Origin: Microbacteriaceae bacterium PS02068
GTDB taxonomy: Bacteria; Actinomycetota; Actinomycetes; Actinomycetales; Microbacteriaceae
NCBI GenBank assembly: GCA_029959325.1
Contig: JASCPF010000035.1
Coordinates: 1 to 32,176, forward strand
Direction of reading: 5' to 3'
Length of the DNA stretch: 32,176 nucleotides
The notes under the pieces are model-generated. The model saw only the letters and a program-made list of their open reading frames with translations, searched no databases and was not told where the DNA came from. Of the stretch, positions 7,063 through 14,511 are shown piece by piece (the first letter of the stretch is position 1; each line of letters starts with the position of its first letter). The position numbers and the translations under genes are program-made.

Positions 7063-8352
7063 TATGGCCTGAGCGACGGCGCTGTCGAGGCCGACAACGC
7101 CGATCTCGCCGCGCCGCCGCCTCGCCGAGCCCGCCGCGCCGCGTGGCTGCTCGGCCCCGCCCTGGTCGCCGGCGTCGCGTATCTCGATCCGGGCAACGTC
7201 GCGAGCAACATGACCGCGGGCGCGCGCTTCGGCTACCTGCTCGTGTGGGTCGTCGTGCTCGGCAACTCGATGGCGTGGCTCATCCAATACCTGTCTGCCA
7301 AGCTCGGCATCGTCACGGGTCAGAGCCTCGCCGAGACCCTCGGCGAGCGCATCCGCCGGCCGTGGGTGCGGCGGGGCTACTGGCTGCAGGCCGAGCTCGT
7401 CGCGATGGCGACCGACATCGCCGAGGTCATCGGCGGCGCGGTCGCGCTGTGGCTGCTGTTCGGGGTGCCGCTGCCGATCGGGGGGCTCATCACGGGCGCT
7501 GTCTCGATCGCGCTGCTGCTCGTGCAGCAGCGCCGCGGCGCGCGGACGTTCGAGTTCGTCGTCATCGGCCTGCTCGCCGTCATCGCCCTCGGGTTCACCT
7601 ACGGCGTCTTCGTCGCACCGCCCGACCCGGCCGGCGTCGCCCTGGGCCTCGTGCCCCGCTTCGAAGGTTCCGAGTCGGTGCTGCTCGCGGCATCCATCCT
7701 CGGCGCGACGATCATGCCGCACGCGATCTACGCGCACAGCGCGTTGGCCCGCGACCGTTTCGCGGCGCCGGGCGCACGACCCGCCGACCGCGCCGCCGGC
7801 ATCCCCCGGCTGCTGCGCGCGACGCGCTGGGATGTCTCCATCGCCCTCGTCATCGCGGGCACGGTCAACCTCTGCATCCTGCTGCTGGCGGCGGCGAACC
7901 TCGCCGGCGTGCCGGGCACCGACAGCCTCGAGGGCGCGTACCGCGCGCTGCAGACGGGCCTCGGCGCCGTCGTCGCGACCCTGTTCGCCGTCGGCCTGCT
8001 CGCGAGCGGCCTGGCGAGCACTGCCGTCGGCGCCTATGCCGGCGCCGAGATCATGCACGGGCTGCTGCGCATCCGCGTGCCGCTGCTCGCCCGGCGGCTC
8101 GTGACGCTCGTTCCGGCGATCGTGATCCTGGCACTCGGCGCAGACCCCACGCAGGCGCTCATCCTCAGCCAGGTGGTCCTGAGCTTCGGCATCCCGTTCG
8201 CGCTCATTCCGCTGATCGCGCTCACGGCGCGCCGCGATGTGCTCGGCGCCCACCGCAATTGCTGGTGGACGACCGCGGCGGGGGTCGTCGCCGCGGTCTT
8301 CCTGGTCGCGCTGAATGCGGTGCTCCTATGGCTGGTGCTGACCGGCGGCTAG
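7054..8352 (+). CDS. mntH: NRAMP-family manganese/divalent metal importer
   Basis: The 432-residue product has about eleven membrane helices. Helix 1 carries the metal-binding DPGN (Asp45 to Asn48) and helix 6 carries MPH (Met221 to His223), the two unwound motifs that coordinate Mn2+ or Fe2+ in NRAMP proteins. Proton-coupled import across the cytoplasmic membrane is the known family role. ATG 7054 is chosen because TACAGT precedes it by seven bases and a perfect palindrome is centred on it; earlier in-frame codons would pass through the operators. The stop codon TAG forms the first half of the -10 hexamer of mntR, which follows after 10 bases. Repression by MntR when Mn is plentiful is inferred. 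Confidence 0.94.
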   Translation: MPKYGLSDGAVEADNADLAAPPPRRARRAAWLLGPALVAGVAYLDPGNVASNMTAGARFGYLLVWVVVLGNSMAWLIQYLSAKLGIVTGQSLAETLGERIRRPWVRRGYWLQAELVAMATDIAEVIGGAVALWLLFGVPLPIGGLITGAVSIALLLVQQRRGARTFEFVVIGLLAVIALGFTYGVFVAPPDPAGVALGLVPRFEGSESVLLAASILGATIMPHAIYAHSALARDRFAAPGARPADRAAGIPRLLRATRWDVSIALVIAGTVNLCILLLAAANLAGVPGTDSLEGAYRALQTGLGAVVATLFAVGLLASGLASTAVGAYAGAEIMHGLLRIRVPLLARRLVTLVPAIVILALGADPTQALILSQVVLSFGIPFALIPLIALTARRDVLGAHRNCWWTTAAGVVAAVFLVALNAVLLWLVLTGG

Positions 8353-8362
8353 CCTGGACGGC
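8350..8362 (+). promoter_or_regulatory. -10 box of mntR overlapping the mntH stop codon
   Basis: TAGCCT, whose TAG is the mntH stop, is followed by seven bases and GTG 8363. mntR may thus have its own promoter besides read-through from mntH. Confidence 0.45.
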
Positions 8363-9013
8363 GTGCCGCCCGCTTCCGCCTCTGTCGCGATCGACGACTA
8401 CCTGAAGACGATCTACCACCACACCGAGTGGCAGGACGATCCGATGACCCCGTCGCAGTTGGCGGCCGAGCTGGGCCTCGCCCCGTCGACGGTGACCGAG
8501 ATGGTGCAGAAGCTCGCCGCGCAGGCGTTCGTTTCGCATCGCCCGTACGGCCCCGTCTCGCTGACGGATGCCGGGCGCTCGCGCGCCGCCGCGATCATCC
8601 GCCGTCATCGGCTGATCGAGACGTGGCTGGTGCGCGAGTTCGGCTACGCGTGGGACGAGGTGCACGACGAGGCCGAGGTGCTCGAGCACGCGATCAGCGA
8701 CCGCCTGCTCGAGGGCGTCTCGGCGCGCCTCGGGCATCCGACCCGCGACCCGCACGGCGACGCGATTCCGGATGCCTCGGGGCGCGTCGACCGCGAACCG
8801 TTCGTTCTGCTCGCCGAGGCGCGGCTCGGGCACACGGGCAGCGTGCTGCGGGTGAGCGACCGCGACCCCGAGCTGCTGCGTGCGCTCGAGACGGCGGGCA
8901 TCGACGTGGGGCACACGGTCACGGTCACCGGTCGCGGCGCCGTGCGGGTCGATGACGGGCCGACGATCGAGCTGCCGGATGCCGCGGCCGCGGCCGTCTG
9001 GCTCACCGCCTGA
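8363..9013 (+). CDS. mntR: DtxR/MntR-family metal-dependent transcriptional regulator
   Basis: The 216-residue product has the three-domain layout of DtxR-type repressors: a winged helix at residues 5-65 (VAIDDYLKTIYHHTEW, then TPSQLAAELGLAPSTVTEMVQKL as recognition region), a dimerisation and metal-binding domain (RRHRLIETWLV, DEVHDEAEVLEHAIS, GHPTRDPHGD), and a C-terminal SH3/FeoA-like domain (VSDRDPELLRALE onward). It is placed directly behind mntH, and the palindromes at mntH are its obvious targets. GTG 8363 gives the usual short N-terminus. Mn rather than Fe as co-repressor is inferred from the mntH link. Confidence 0.93.
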   Translation: MPPASASVAIDDYLKTIYHHTEWQDDPMTPSQLAAELGLAPSTVTEMVQKLAAQAFVSHRPYGPVSLTDAGRSRAAAIIRRHRLIETWLVREFGYAWDEVHDEAEVLEHAISDRLLEGVSARLGHPTRDPHGDAIPDASGRVDREPFVLLAEARLGHTGSVLRVSDRDPELLRALETAGIDVGHTVTVTGRGAVRVDDGPTIELPDAAAAAVWLTA

Positions 9014-9038
9014 CCCCCCGCACCCCGCCCCGCGCGGG

Positions 9039-9703
9039 TCAGAAGAAGGCGAGACCGGCGAGGTAGCTGACGACCATCGTGCCGATGCCGACGGCGAGAC
9101 TGCGCAGCAGCACCTTGCGCCAGACGAGGTGCCCGGCGCGTGCGGCGATGATCGACGTCAGCAGCAGCGAGACGATCACCGCGACGAAGATGATCGTGTC
9201 TTCGATCTGCACCGGCGCGAACCACGTGATCAGCAGCGGGATGGATGCCCCGAGCATGAACGCGATCGATGCCGACACCCCCGACCACGCCGGAGCCGAC
9301 GCGGGCATCAGCTCGTCGATGCCGTAGTCGGCCTCGAGCTGCGCACCGATCGCGTCGTGCGCGTGAAGCTCTTCGGCCACTTTGCGCGCCGTCTCGGCGG
9401 TCAGCCCCTTCGCCTGCCAGTGCGCCGCGAGGTCGTCGAGCTCGCCGTGCAGGTCACGCTCGAGCTCGGCGCGCTCGTCGTCGGCGAGACGCAGCTCGGC
9501 TTCGCGTTCGGCGGCGACTTCGGCCCATTTCGCGCCGCCGGCCGACAGCCCGCCGGCGATCGTCGCCGCGCTCGCGGCGAACAGCAGCAAGCGGTCACTG
9601 GCGCCCGCGCCCGCAAAGCCCTGCAGCAGGCTGGCGGTCGGGATGATCCCGTCGTTGGCGTCGGGGCGTCGCCTGTCGCGGCGTCGTCGTGAGGCTGACT
9701 CAT
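9039..9703 (-). pseudogene. VIT1/CCC1-family metal transporter with a one-base frameshift near the start
   Basis: The body, readable from about 9660 down to the TCA at 9039, is a VIT1/CCC1 transporter: DANDGIIPTASLLQG (helix 1), GGLSAGGAKWAEVAAEREAEL, an acidic cytosolic helix segment rich in Glu, then three C-terminal helices ending SYLAGLAFF. Such proteins export or sequester Fe/Mn. The only plausible start, ATG 9703, overlaps the SDR stop as ATGA but is in another frame (MSQPHDDAATGDAP). Adding one C in the C4 run at 9663-9666 joins the two into one 221-residue protein. Thus a single-base deletion, real or a sequencing error, has broken the gene. A shorter protein from TTG 9590 would lack helix 1. 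It is convergent with mntR and co-directional with the SDR. Confidence 0.85.
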
Positions 9704-10671
9704 CGCCACCACCGCCGCGAGCGACTGGCCTTCGCGCTGGCCTTCACGTAGGGCCAGGGCAGCCCCACCGCGTGCTCGCAATAGTTCCAGAGGCGTGCGG
9801 CGATGGTCTCGTCGCGCGCGATCTTCGCGGCGGTGCCGCGGCGCGGCGCGCCGCTGACGACCCGGGCCGGTCCCCAGAACTCGCCGCCCTCGGCCTCGGG
9901 GTCGGTGAGTGCCCGCACGAGCGGCCAGGCGCCGTGCTCTTTCGACTGGGTGATCGGCGCCTGCAGATTGTCGGCGAAGCGGGTGCCGATTGACGGCTCG
10001 TTGACATCACGGATGCCCCTGGTGCGCCCGCTCACCGAGAACCCGGGATGCGCCACGAGGCTCGCGATCGGAACGTTCGCAGCTCGCAGCCGGCGATCGG
10101 CTTCGAGCCCGAGCGCCGTCGTCGCGACCTTCGACTGCACGTAGGCGCGCCACGGGCTGTACTCGTTCTCGAGCTCGGGGTCGATCGGCTCGAAGGGCCA
10201 GAGCGAGGTCGACATCGACCCGACCCACACCATGCGTCCCCGCGCCGCCGCGAGCGGCAGCAGCAGAGCGCCGGCGAGCGCGTAGTGCCCCAGCGCATTC
10301 GTGGCGAACACGATCTCGTGCCCGTCGGGCGTCGTCTCGCGGCGCTTCGGCGGATGCACGATGCCCGCGTTCAGCAGCAGTCCGTGCAGCCCCGATCGGC
10401 CGCGCACGGTGGCGGCCGCCGCACGCACCGAGCCCAGGTTGCTGGTGTCGAGCAGCAGGGTGTCGACATCGGCATCCGGCAGCTGCCGCCACACCGCAGC
10501 GCGCGCGGCGGCGAGCCGGTTCGGATTGCGCCCGGTCATGATCACGTGAGCGCCCGCGCCGGCGAGCTGCAGCGACGAGAAGAACCCCAGGCCCGCGGTC
10601 GAACCCGTGACGAGGTACCGCCGACCACTCAGGTCGGGGAGGTTCTCGGGATCCCACTCGTCACGTGCCAC
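9700..10671 (-). CDS. short-chain dehydrogenase/reductase
   Basis: The 323-residue protein is an extended-length SDR of the retinol dehydrogenase-like group. The cofactor motif TGSTAGLG lies near residue 22, followed by TGRNPNR, whose Arg suggests NADP preference. NAG (in LLLNAGIVHPP), the catalytic Ser in VGSMSTS and YVQSK (Tyr and Lys) are all present. The C-terminus is rich in Arg, Trp and Lys. GTG 10671 follows TAGTCT by six bases. The stop overlaps the ATG of the VIT1-like gene, so the two are probably translated together. Substrate unknown. Confidence 0.9.
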   Translation of the reverse strand: MARDEWDPENLPDLSGRRYLVTGSTAGLGFFSSLQLAGAGAHVIMTGRNPNRLAAARAAVWRQLPDADVDTLLLDTSNLGSVRAAAATVRGRSGLHGLLLNAGIVHPPKRRETTPDGHEIVFATNALGHYALAGALLLPLAAARGRMVWVGSMSTSLWPFEPIDPELENEYSPWRAYVQSKVATTALGLEADRRLRAANVPIASLVAHPGFSVSGRTRGIRDVNEPSIGTRFADNLQAPITQSKEHGAWPLVRALTDPEAEGGEFWGPARVVSGAPRRGTAAKIARDETIAARLWNYCEHAVGLPWPYVKASAKASRSRRWWR

Positions 10672-10683
10672 GGGTCGAGACTA
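10672..10683 (-). promoter_or_regulatory. -10 box, leaderless type, SDR gene
   Basis: TAGTCT, six bases, GTG 10671. Its partner on the other strand begins only 17 bases away. Confidence 0.5.
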
Positions 10684-10699
10684 TGGCGAATGCCCCCGC

Positions 10700-10712
10700 T
10701 AGTCTGGGTTCC
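10700..10712 (+). promoter_or_regulatory. -10 box, leaderless type, HAD gene
   Basis: TAGTCT, seven bases, ATG 10713. The -35 region of this promoter must overlap the -10 box of the divergent SDR promoter. Confidence 0.55.
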
Positions 10713-11522
10713 ATGCGGACACGCGCCGATATCGAGTGCTGGCTCACCGACATGGACGGCGTTCTCGTCCACGAGAACAAGCCGATTCCTGGGGCATCCG
10801 ACCTGCTCGCGCAGTGGCGCGCGCAGGGCACGCCGTTCCTCGTACTGACGAACAACCCGTTCTACACGCCGCGCGACCTCAGCGCCCGGCTGCGCATCTC
10901 GGGGCTCGAGGTGCCCGAAGACCGCATCTGGACATCCGCGCTCGCGACCGCCGACTTCCTCCACTCGCAGAAGCCCGGCGGCTCGGCATTCGTCATCGGC
11001 GAGGCGGGGCTCACGACGGCGCTGCACGAAGCCGGCTACGTCATGACCGAGACGCAGCCCGACTACGTCGTGGTCGGCGAGACGCGCAACTACTCGTTCG
11101 ACCGGATCACCCAGGCGATCCGGTTCATCAACGCGGGGGCGCGCTTCATCATCACCAATCCGGATGCCACCGGCCCGACCCCGTTCGGCGTCGTGCCTGC
11201 GACGGGCTCGTTCGCGGCGCTCATCACGCACGCGACCGGCAAGGCGCCGTACGTCGTCGGCAAGCCGAACCCGATGATGTTCCGCTCTGCCATGAACCGC
11301 ATCGGCGCGCACTCCGAGAACACGGGCATGATCGGCGACCGCATGGACACCGACGTCGTCGCGGGGATCGAAGCGGGGCTGCACACGATTCTCGTGCGCA
11401 CCGGAATCTCCGACGACGCCGAGATCGAGCGCTACCCGTTCCGCCCCGACGAGATCCTCGACTCGGTCGCCGATCTGCTCGACGCCGAACCGGCCGAGTC
11501 CGAGATGCCGGAGGGGCTGTGA
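10713..11522 (+). CDS. HAD-IIA family phosphatase (NagD-like)
   Basis: The 269-residue product carries the HAD motifs: DMDGVL with the nucleophile Asp near residue 14, LTNNP as motif II, a Lys in GKPNPMMF, and GDRMDTDV as motif IV. A C2-type cap lies between motifs II and III, which places it in subfamily IIA with NagD and 4-nitrophenylphosphatases that remove phosphate from small sugars and nucleotides. ATG 10713 is preferred over upstream in-frame codons because TAGTCT lies seven bases before it. It begins a three-gene overlapping set with two tiny membrane proteins. Confidence 0.93.
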   Translation: MRTRADIECWLTDMDGVLVHENKPIPGASDLLAQWRAQGTPFLVLTNNPFYTPRDLSARLRISGLEVPEDRIWTSALATADFLHSQKPGGSAFVIGEAGLTTALHEAGYVMTETQPDYVVVGETRNYSFDRITQAIRFINAGARFIITNPDATGPTPFGVVPATGSFAALITHATGKAPYVVGKPNPMMFRSAMNRIGAHSENTGMIGDRMDTDVVAGIEAGLHTILVRTGISDDAEIERYPFRPDEILDSVADLLDAEPAESEMPEGL

Positions 11523-11692
11523 CCCCGCTCGCGCAGAACCTGCTGTACCTGACCAGCATCGTCATCCTGCTGGGCACACTGGTGGTGTTCGTCATGCAGT
11601 ACGTCCGCAGCCGCCGGGGCGATAAGGATGATCGCGGCGATGGTCCCGACCGGGACGACACGCACGACGCGGGCGACGGGACCGCCGGCTGA
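11519..11692 (+). CDS. 57-residue single-helix membrane protein
   Basis: The start GTG 11519 overlaps the stop of the HAD gene (GTGA). The product has one strongly hydrophobic helix (LLYLTSIVILLGTLVVFVM), a basic YVRSRRG stretch, then a very acidic tail rich in Asp and Gly. The positive-inside rule puts the tail in the cytoplasm. Coupled translation with the HAD phosphatase suggests a membrane partner, but I know no family for it. Confidence 0.7.
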   Translation: MTPLAQNLLYLTSIVILLGTLVVFVMQYVRSRRGDKDDRGDGPDRDDTHDAGDGTAG

Positions 11693-11871
11693 TGGCGATC
11701 GTCCTCGTCGTCACGGCGCTTGCGGTGCTCGTCTTCGCGCTCGTGCTCTTCCTGCGTGGGCGACGGGATGCCCCGCAGGGCACGCCCCTGCCGAACGGCC
11801 GCGGCATCGTGCTGCTGACCCTCGCCGGGCTCGTGCTGGCCCTGGCATCCCAGCTGCCCGTCTTCCAGTAA
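11692..11871 (+). CDS. 59-residue two-helix membrane protein
   Basis: ATG 11692 overlaps the previous stop as TGATG. The product is MAIVLVVTALAVLVFALVLF, a basic turn (RGRRDAPQG), and a second helix (GIVLLTLAGLVLALAS), ending PVFQ. Third-position G/C is as high as in neighbouring genes, and the overlapping starts argue it is translated. Function unknown. Confidence 0.7.
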   Translation: MAIVLVVTALAVLVFALVLFLRGRRDAPQGTPLPNGRGIVLLTLAGLVLALASQLPVFQ

Positions 11872-11906
11872 CCGCGCCGCCGATCCGTCGGCCGAGGCTG
11901 GTGGCG

Positions 11907-12297
11907 CTATGACCGTACATCCGAGATGAGGCGGGCTGTGCGGCTCGCGACGCTGGCGAGTTGGTGATCGGAGGTCGCGAGGGAGATTTCGTATTTCTCT
12001 GCCGTGGCGAGAACGCAGGTATCGGACATCTTCAATCCCCAACGGGCCCGCAGTCGGGGCCAGGGCAAGCGGCTCGTCGTCGCCGAGCTCCGCAACCTTG
12101 ACGCCGACCGCCGCGAGGTCTCGCCAGACCTTATCTTCAACGCCGCGTTTCGCCGGCCCCACAAGTACCTCGGCAGCGGTGAGTGGGTGGACGAGGTAGT
12201 CGGCACGATGCCGCTGGAGCAGCGCGACGGATGCGTCACGGTGAGCATCTGAGCTGTCGAGAAAGCCGATCAGCACCCCAGCGTCGAGAACGATCAT
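11907..12297 (-). pseudogene. vapC: vapC-like PIN-domain toxin with a one-base frameshift
   Basis: The first part from ATG 12297 reads MIVLDAGVLIGFLDSSDAHRD and continues to ELGDDEPLALA, with the first catalytic Asp and the Glu in TAAEVLVG. The second part, in another frame, reads RLRARWGLKMSDTCVLATA through ATSDHQLASV with the other two acidic residues, and stops at 11907. The join falls in a G4 run at 12056-12059. Removing one base gives a 129-residue PIN protein, the usual size. PIN toxins cut tRNA or rRNA; as it stands the toxin would lose its last acidic residues. The start overlaps the antitoxin stop as ATGA; ATG 12306 is an alternative. Confidence 0.85.
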
Positions 12298-12560
12298 TCG
12301 GTCCATCCCTCGCGGAGCTCTTCGAGGTAGTTCGGTCCGTACAGCCCCGTGTATTTGCCCGCGACAGCGCGGATTCGGGCGACGCGTCGTTCTGCTGCGA
12401 ACTCCTCGCTGTCCTCGATCGCCTGGGCCCCTGCGTCCAAGAGCTTCAAGAGCAGGGCGCTCTCGCGATGTTCGGTCGGCCAGCGCATCCGAGCGACCTC
12501 GAGCGCGTGCTTCACCTGCGGCGTATGCGTGATGTTCGTGCGAGGGCTTCTGGTCGGCAT
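12294..12560 (-). CDS. putative VapB-like antitoxin
   Basis: The 88-residue protein lies directly upstream of the PIN-domain gene and overlaps it by four bases. The N-terminus (TNITHTPQVKHALEVARMRWP) could form a short strand and helices of a ribbon-helix-helix DNA-binding unit; the C-terminus (YTGLYGPNYLEELREGWTE) is aromatic and acidic, as expected for the toxin-neutralising tail. Family assignment rests on position and shape. ATG 12560 is chosen because a palindrome lies just upstream; TTG 12581 would place the palindrome inside the gene. Confidence 0.7.
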   Translation of the reverse strand: MPTRSPRTNITHTPQVKHALEVARMRWPTEHRESALLLKLLDAGAQAIEDSEEFAAERRVARIRAVAGKYTGLYGPNYLEELREGWTE

Positions 12561-12563
12561 GTA

Positions 12564-12595
12564 AAAGTGTGACACTTTCAACTTGGTGTTACACC
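12564..12595 (-). promoter_or_regulatory. paired GTGTNACAC palindromes, likely antitoxin operator
   Basis: AAAGTGTGACACTTT (12564-12578) is a perfect palindrome and GGTGTTACACC (12585-12595) is a second one. They share the core GTGTNACAC with centres 19 bp apart. The position directly before the antitoxin start fits autoregulation. The segment is unusually AT-rich for the window. Confidence 0.6.
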
Positions 12596-12641
12596 TGTCG
12601 ATTCTGGCCCGAATTGATCGTTTGCGGGGACGCGAAGGGCG

Positions 12642-12923
12642 TCACGCGCTCGAGGTCGCCTCGATACTGCCCGGGTCGCCGACGACTGCTGCGAGGGGCG
12701 CGGAGACAGCGTTAGCCTCGGCGATCGTCAGCGCACCCAGCGCCGGGTTCGTGAGTACCAGCGTGACGATCGAGCGCACGATGAACGGCGTGCGCGCCGA
12801 CGGGGCGCACGCTGGCATTGCCAGGGTGCGTGCGAGCCCCGCCTCGATCGCGCCGAGCGCGTCGCGGTAGCGGTCGGTGCGGGCGTGGTCGTCATCCCCT
12901 CCGAGCCAATCGATGACCGCCAA
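12642..12923 (-). CDS. hypothetical protein divergent from the MocR gene
   Basis: From TTG 12923 a 93-residue frame runs to the stop at 12642 with strong G/C at third positions (DDDHARTDRYRDALGAIEAGLARTLAMP and so on), so the frame has probably been coding. No domain is recognised. There is no good ATG or GTG in frame; GGAGGGG-ATG nearby is in another frame. It may be a remnant or a frame-damaged gene. MocR regulators often control the divergent neighbour, which gives the only hint of a role. Confidence 0.35.
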   Translation of the reverse strand: MAVIDWLGGDDDHARTDRYRDALGAIEAGLARTLAMPACAPSARTPFIVRSIVTLVLTNPALGALTIAEANAVSAPLAAVVGDPGSIEATSSA

Positions 12924-12924
12924 A

Positions 12925-13049
12925 ATGGTCCAATCCGAGGTAAGTGGACTGCGCAGAGGCTGTTCTCGAGCGCTATGGCTCGTGCGTGAGTGGTTCATTG
13001 GACCAGAATCGACCGTGATGAACACTCCGAACAGGTCCACTTCTGGTCC
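12925..13049. promoter_or_regulatory. cluster of TGGTCC/GGACCA boxes at the MocR promoter
   Basis: ATGGTCCAAT (12925-12934), AAGTGGACT (12942-12950), ATTGGACCAGAA (12997-13008), GGTCCACTT (13034-13042) and TGGTCC (13044-13049) form direct and inverted repeats around the MocR start. MocR regulators bind such spaced repeats; the PdxR box of Corynebacterium, AAAGTGGWCTA, is similar to the second one. Confidence 0.55.
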
Positions 13050-14469
13050 GGTGGCCGACGAAATGGCATCCGTCTCCGCCCTCCGACTGGCGGCCCGCAT
13101 GGGGCGCTGGAGCGAATCCGGCGGGCCGCTGACGGCGAGCCTCGCCGCGGCGATCGGCGCTCTCGTGCGCTCGGGTGAACTGCGCTCGGGCGACCGACTG
13201 CCCTCGGAGCGCTCCCTCGCAGGGGCGGTCTCGGTCTCGCGCGGCACGGTCGTCGCCGCCTACGCTCTGCTCGCCGAACAGGGCGTCGTCGAACGTCGGC
13301 AAGGGAGCGGCACGCGAATCGCAGGGCCCGCCTCAGCGGTCGTGCCCACCCGCGTCGCACAGGGCGAGGGGCTGTTCGCCGCCGCACCATCGTCGGTCGA
13401 TCTGCTGCGCGCCGTGCCGCGGATGCCTGCGCGCGCCATCGAGATCGTGCGGGGCTTCGACATGGCGTTCACGGCTGCGTACGACACCGAGTCCGACCCG
13501 GCGGGGCTTCCCGAGGTGCGGGAGCGCATCGCGCGGCTGCTGACCGACGACGGCACCCCAACGACCCCCGAACAGATCATCGTGACCCACGGTGCACAGC
13601 AGGGGCTCAGCCTCGTGGTCGACGAGCTCGTCGCGCCGGGCGACGTCGTGCTCGCCGAAGCCGTCACCTGGCCGGGGCTCGTCGACCCCGTCCGCCGCCG
13701 CGGCGCCCGTGTCTACGGGCTGCCGATGACCGCCGACGGGGTCGATGTCGACGCCCTCGAAGCGGCGATCGTCGCCCTCCGCCCCGTGCTCGTCGCCCTG
13801 AACCCCCACCATCACAACCCGACCGGCACGCGGCTGCCCCCTGCGGCCCGTCAGCGCGTCGCCGACCTCTCGGCGCGCTACGGCATCCGCATCATCGAAG
13901 ACCGGGTCCTCGCCCACATCTCCTTCGACGGCGTCGTGCCGCCCTCGCTCGCCGCACTGCGGCCCGATGCGCCGATCGTCGTCGTCGACTCGCTGTCGAA
14001 GTGGGGATGGCCGGGCCTGCGGATCGGCTGGGTGCGCGCCGACCCCGTCCTCATCCGGCGGCTGCGCGTCACCCGACAGCTCTTCGACCAGGCCGCGAGC
14101 GTGCCCGCGCAGCGTCTCGCGATGGGCATCCTCGACGAAGCGCCCGCCCTGCGGCGCGACGTCAGCCTCACGCACGCGGCGGCCGCGACGCGTCTGGTCG
14201 GTCTGCTCGAGGAGCATCTGCCCGAGTGGCACATCACGCCGCCGCTCGGAGGGCTGGCGCTCTGGGCCGGGCTTCCCTCCGGTTCGGCGACGGAGTTCGC
14301 CCGCCGCGCCGCGCTCGGCGGGGTCGCCGTCGCCGGCGGCTCGGAGTTCGCGGCATCCACCTCGACCGACGACCATCTGCGCATTCCCTTCACCGCACCT
14401 GACGAGGTGCTGAGCGAGGGCATCGAGCGGTTGGCGCACCTCTGGCGCCGCTACCGGACGGAGAGCTGA
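13018..14469 (+). CDS. MocR-family regulator: GntR winged helix fused to an aminotransferase-like domain
   Basis: The 483-residue protein has a GntR-type winged helix at about residues 30-100 (LTASLAAAIGALVRSGELRSGDRLPSERSLAGAVSVSRGTVVAAY), a linker, then a fold-type I aminotransferase domain. The PLP site is complete: the Asn of NPHHHNPTG, Asp in IIEDRV, and the Schiff-base Lys in SLSKWGWPG, followed by RIGW. Such proteins sense pyridoxal phosphate or amino compounds. ATG 13018 fits the repeats around it; ATG 13063 is an alternative. The divergent small frame at 12642 is its likely target only by position. Confidence 0.92.
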   Translation: MNTPNRSTSGPVADEMASVSALRLAARMGRWSESGGPLTASLAAAIGALVRSGELRSGDRLPSERSLAGAVSVSRGTVVAAYALLAEQGVVERRQGSGTRIAGPASAVVPTRVAQGEGLFAAAPSSVDLLRAVPRMPARAIEIVRGFDMAFTAAYDTESDPAGLPEVRERIARLLTDDGTPTTPEQIIVTHGAQQGLSLVVDELVAPGDVVLAEAVTWPGLVDPVRRRGARVYGLPMTADGVDVDALEAAIVALRPVLVALNPHHHNPTGTRLPPAARQRVADLSARYGIRIIEDRVLAHISFDGVVPPSLAALRPDAPIVVVDSLSKWGWPGLRIGWVRADPVLIRRLRVTRQLFDQAASVPAQRLAMGILDEAPALRRDVSLTHAAAATRLVGLLEEHLPEWHITPPLGGLALWAGLPSGSATEFARRAALGGVAVAGGSEFAASTSTDDHLRIPFTAPDEVLSEGIERLAHLWRRYRTES

Positions 14470-14511
14470 GCCGATCCTTTAAACGCACGGCAGCTCCCGC
14501 CTGGCATCCCG

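Noticed and set aside
6211..8253. 680-codon minus-strand frame over mntH and the trmH region
   Set aside because: It antisenses a complete NRAMP gene and reads as low-complexity charged sequence.
9401..9781. Minus-strand frame starting at ATG 9703 as a separate gene
   Set aside because: Only its first 14 codons make sense, as the N-terminus of the frameshifted VIT1-like transporter; the rest is out of frame.
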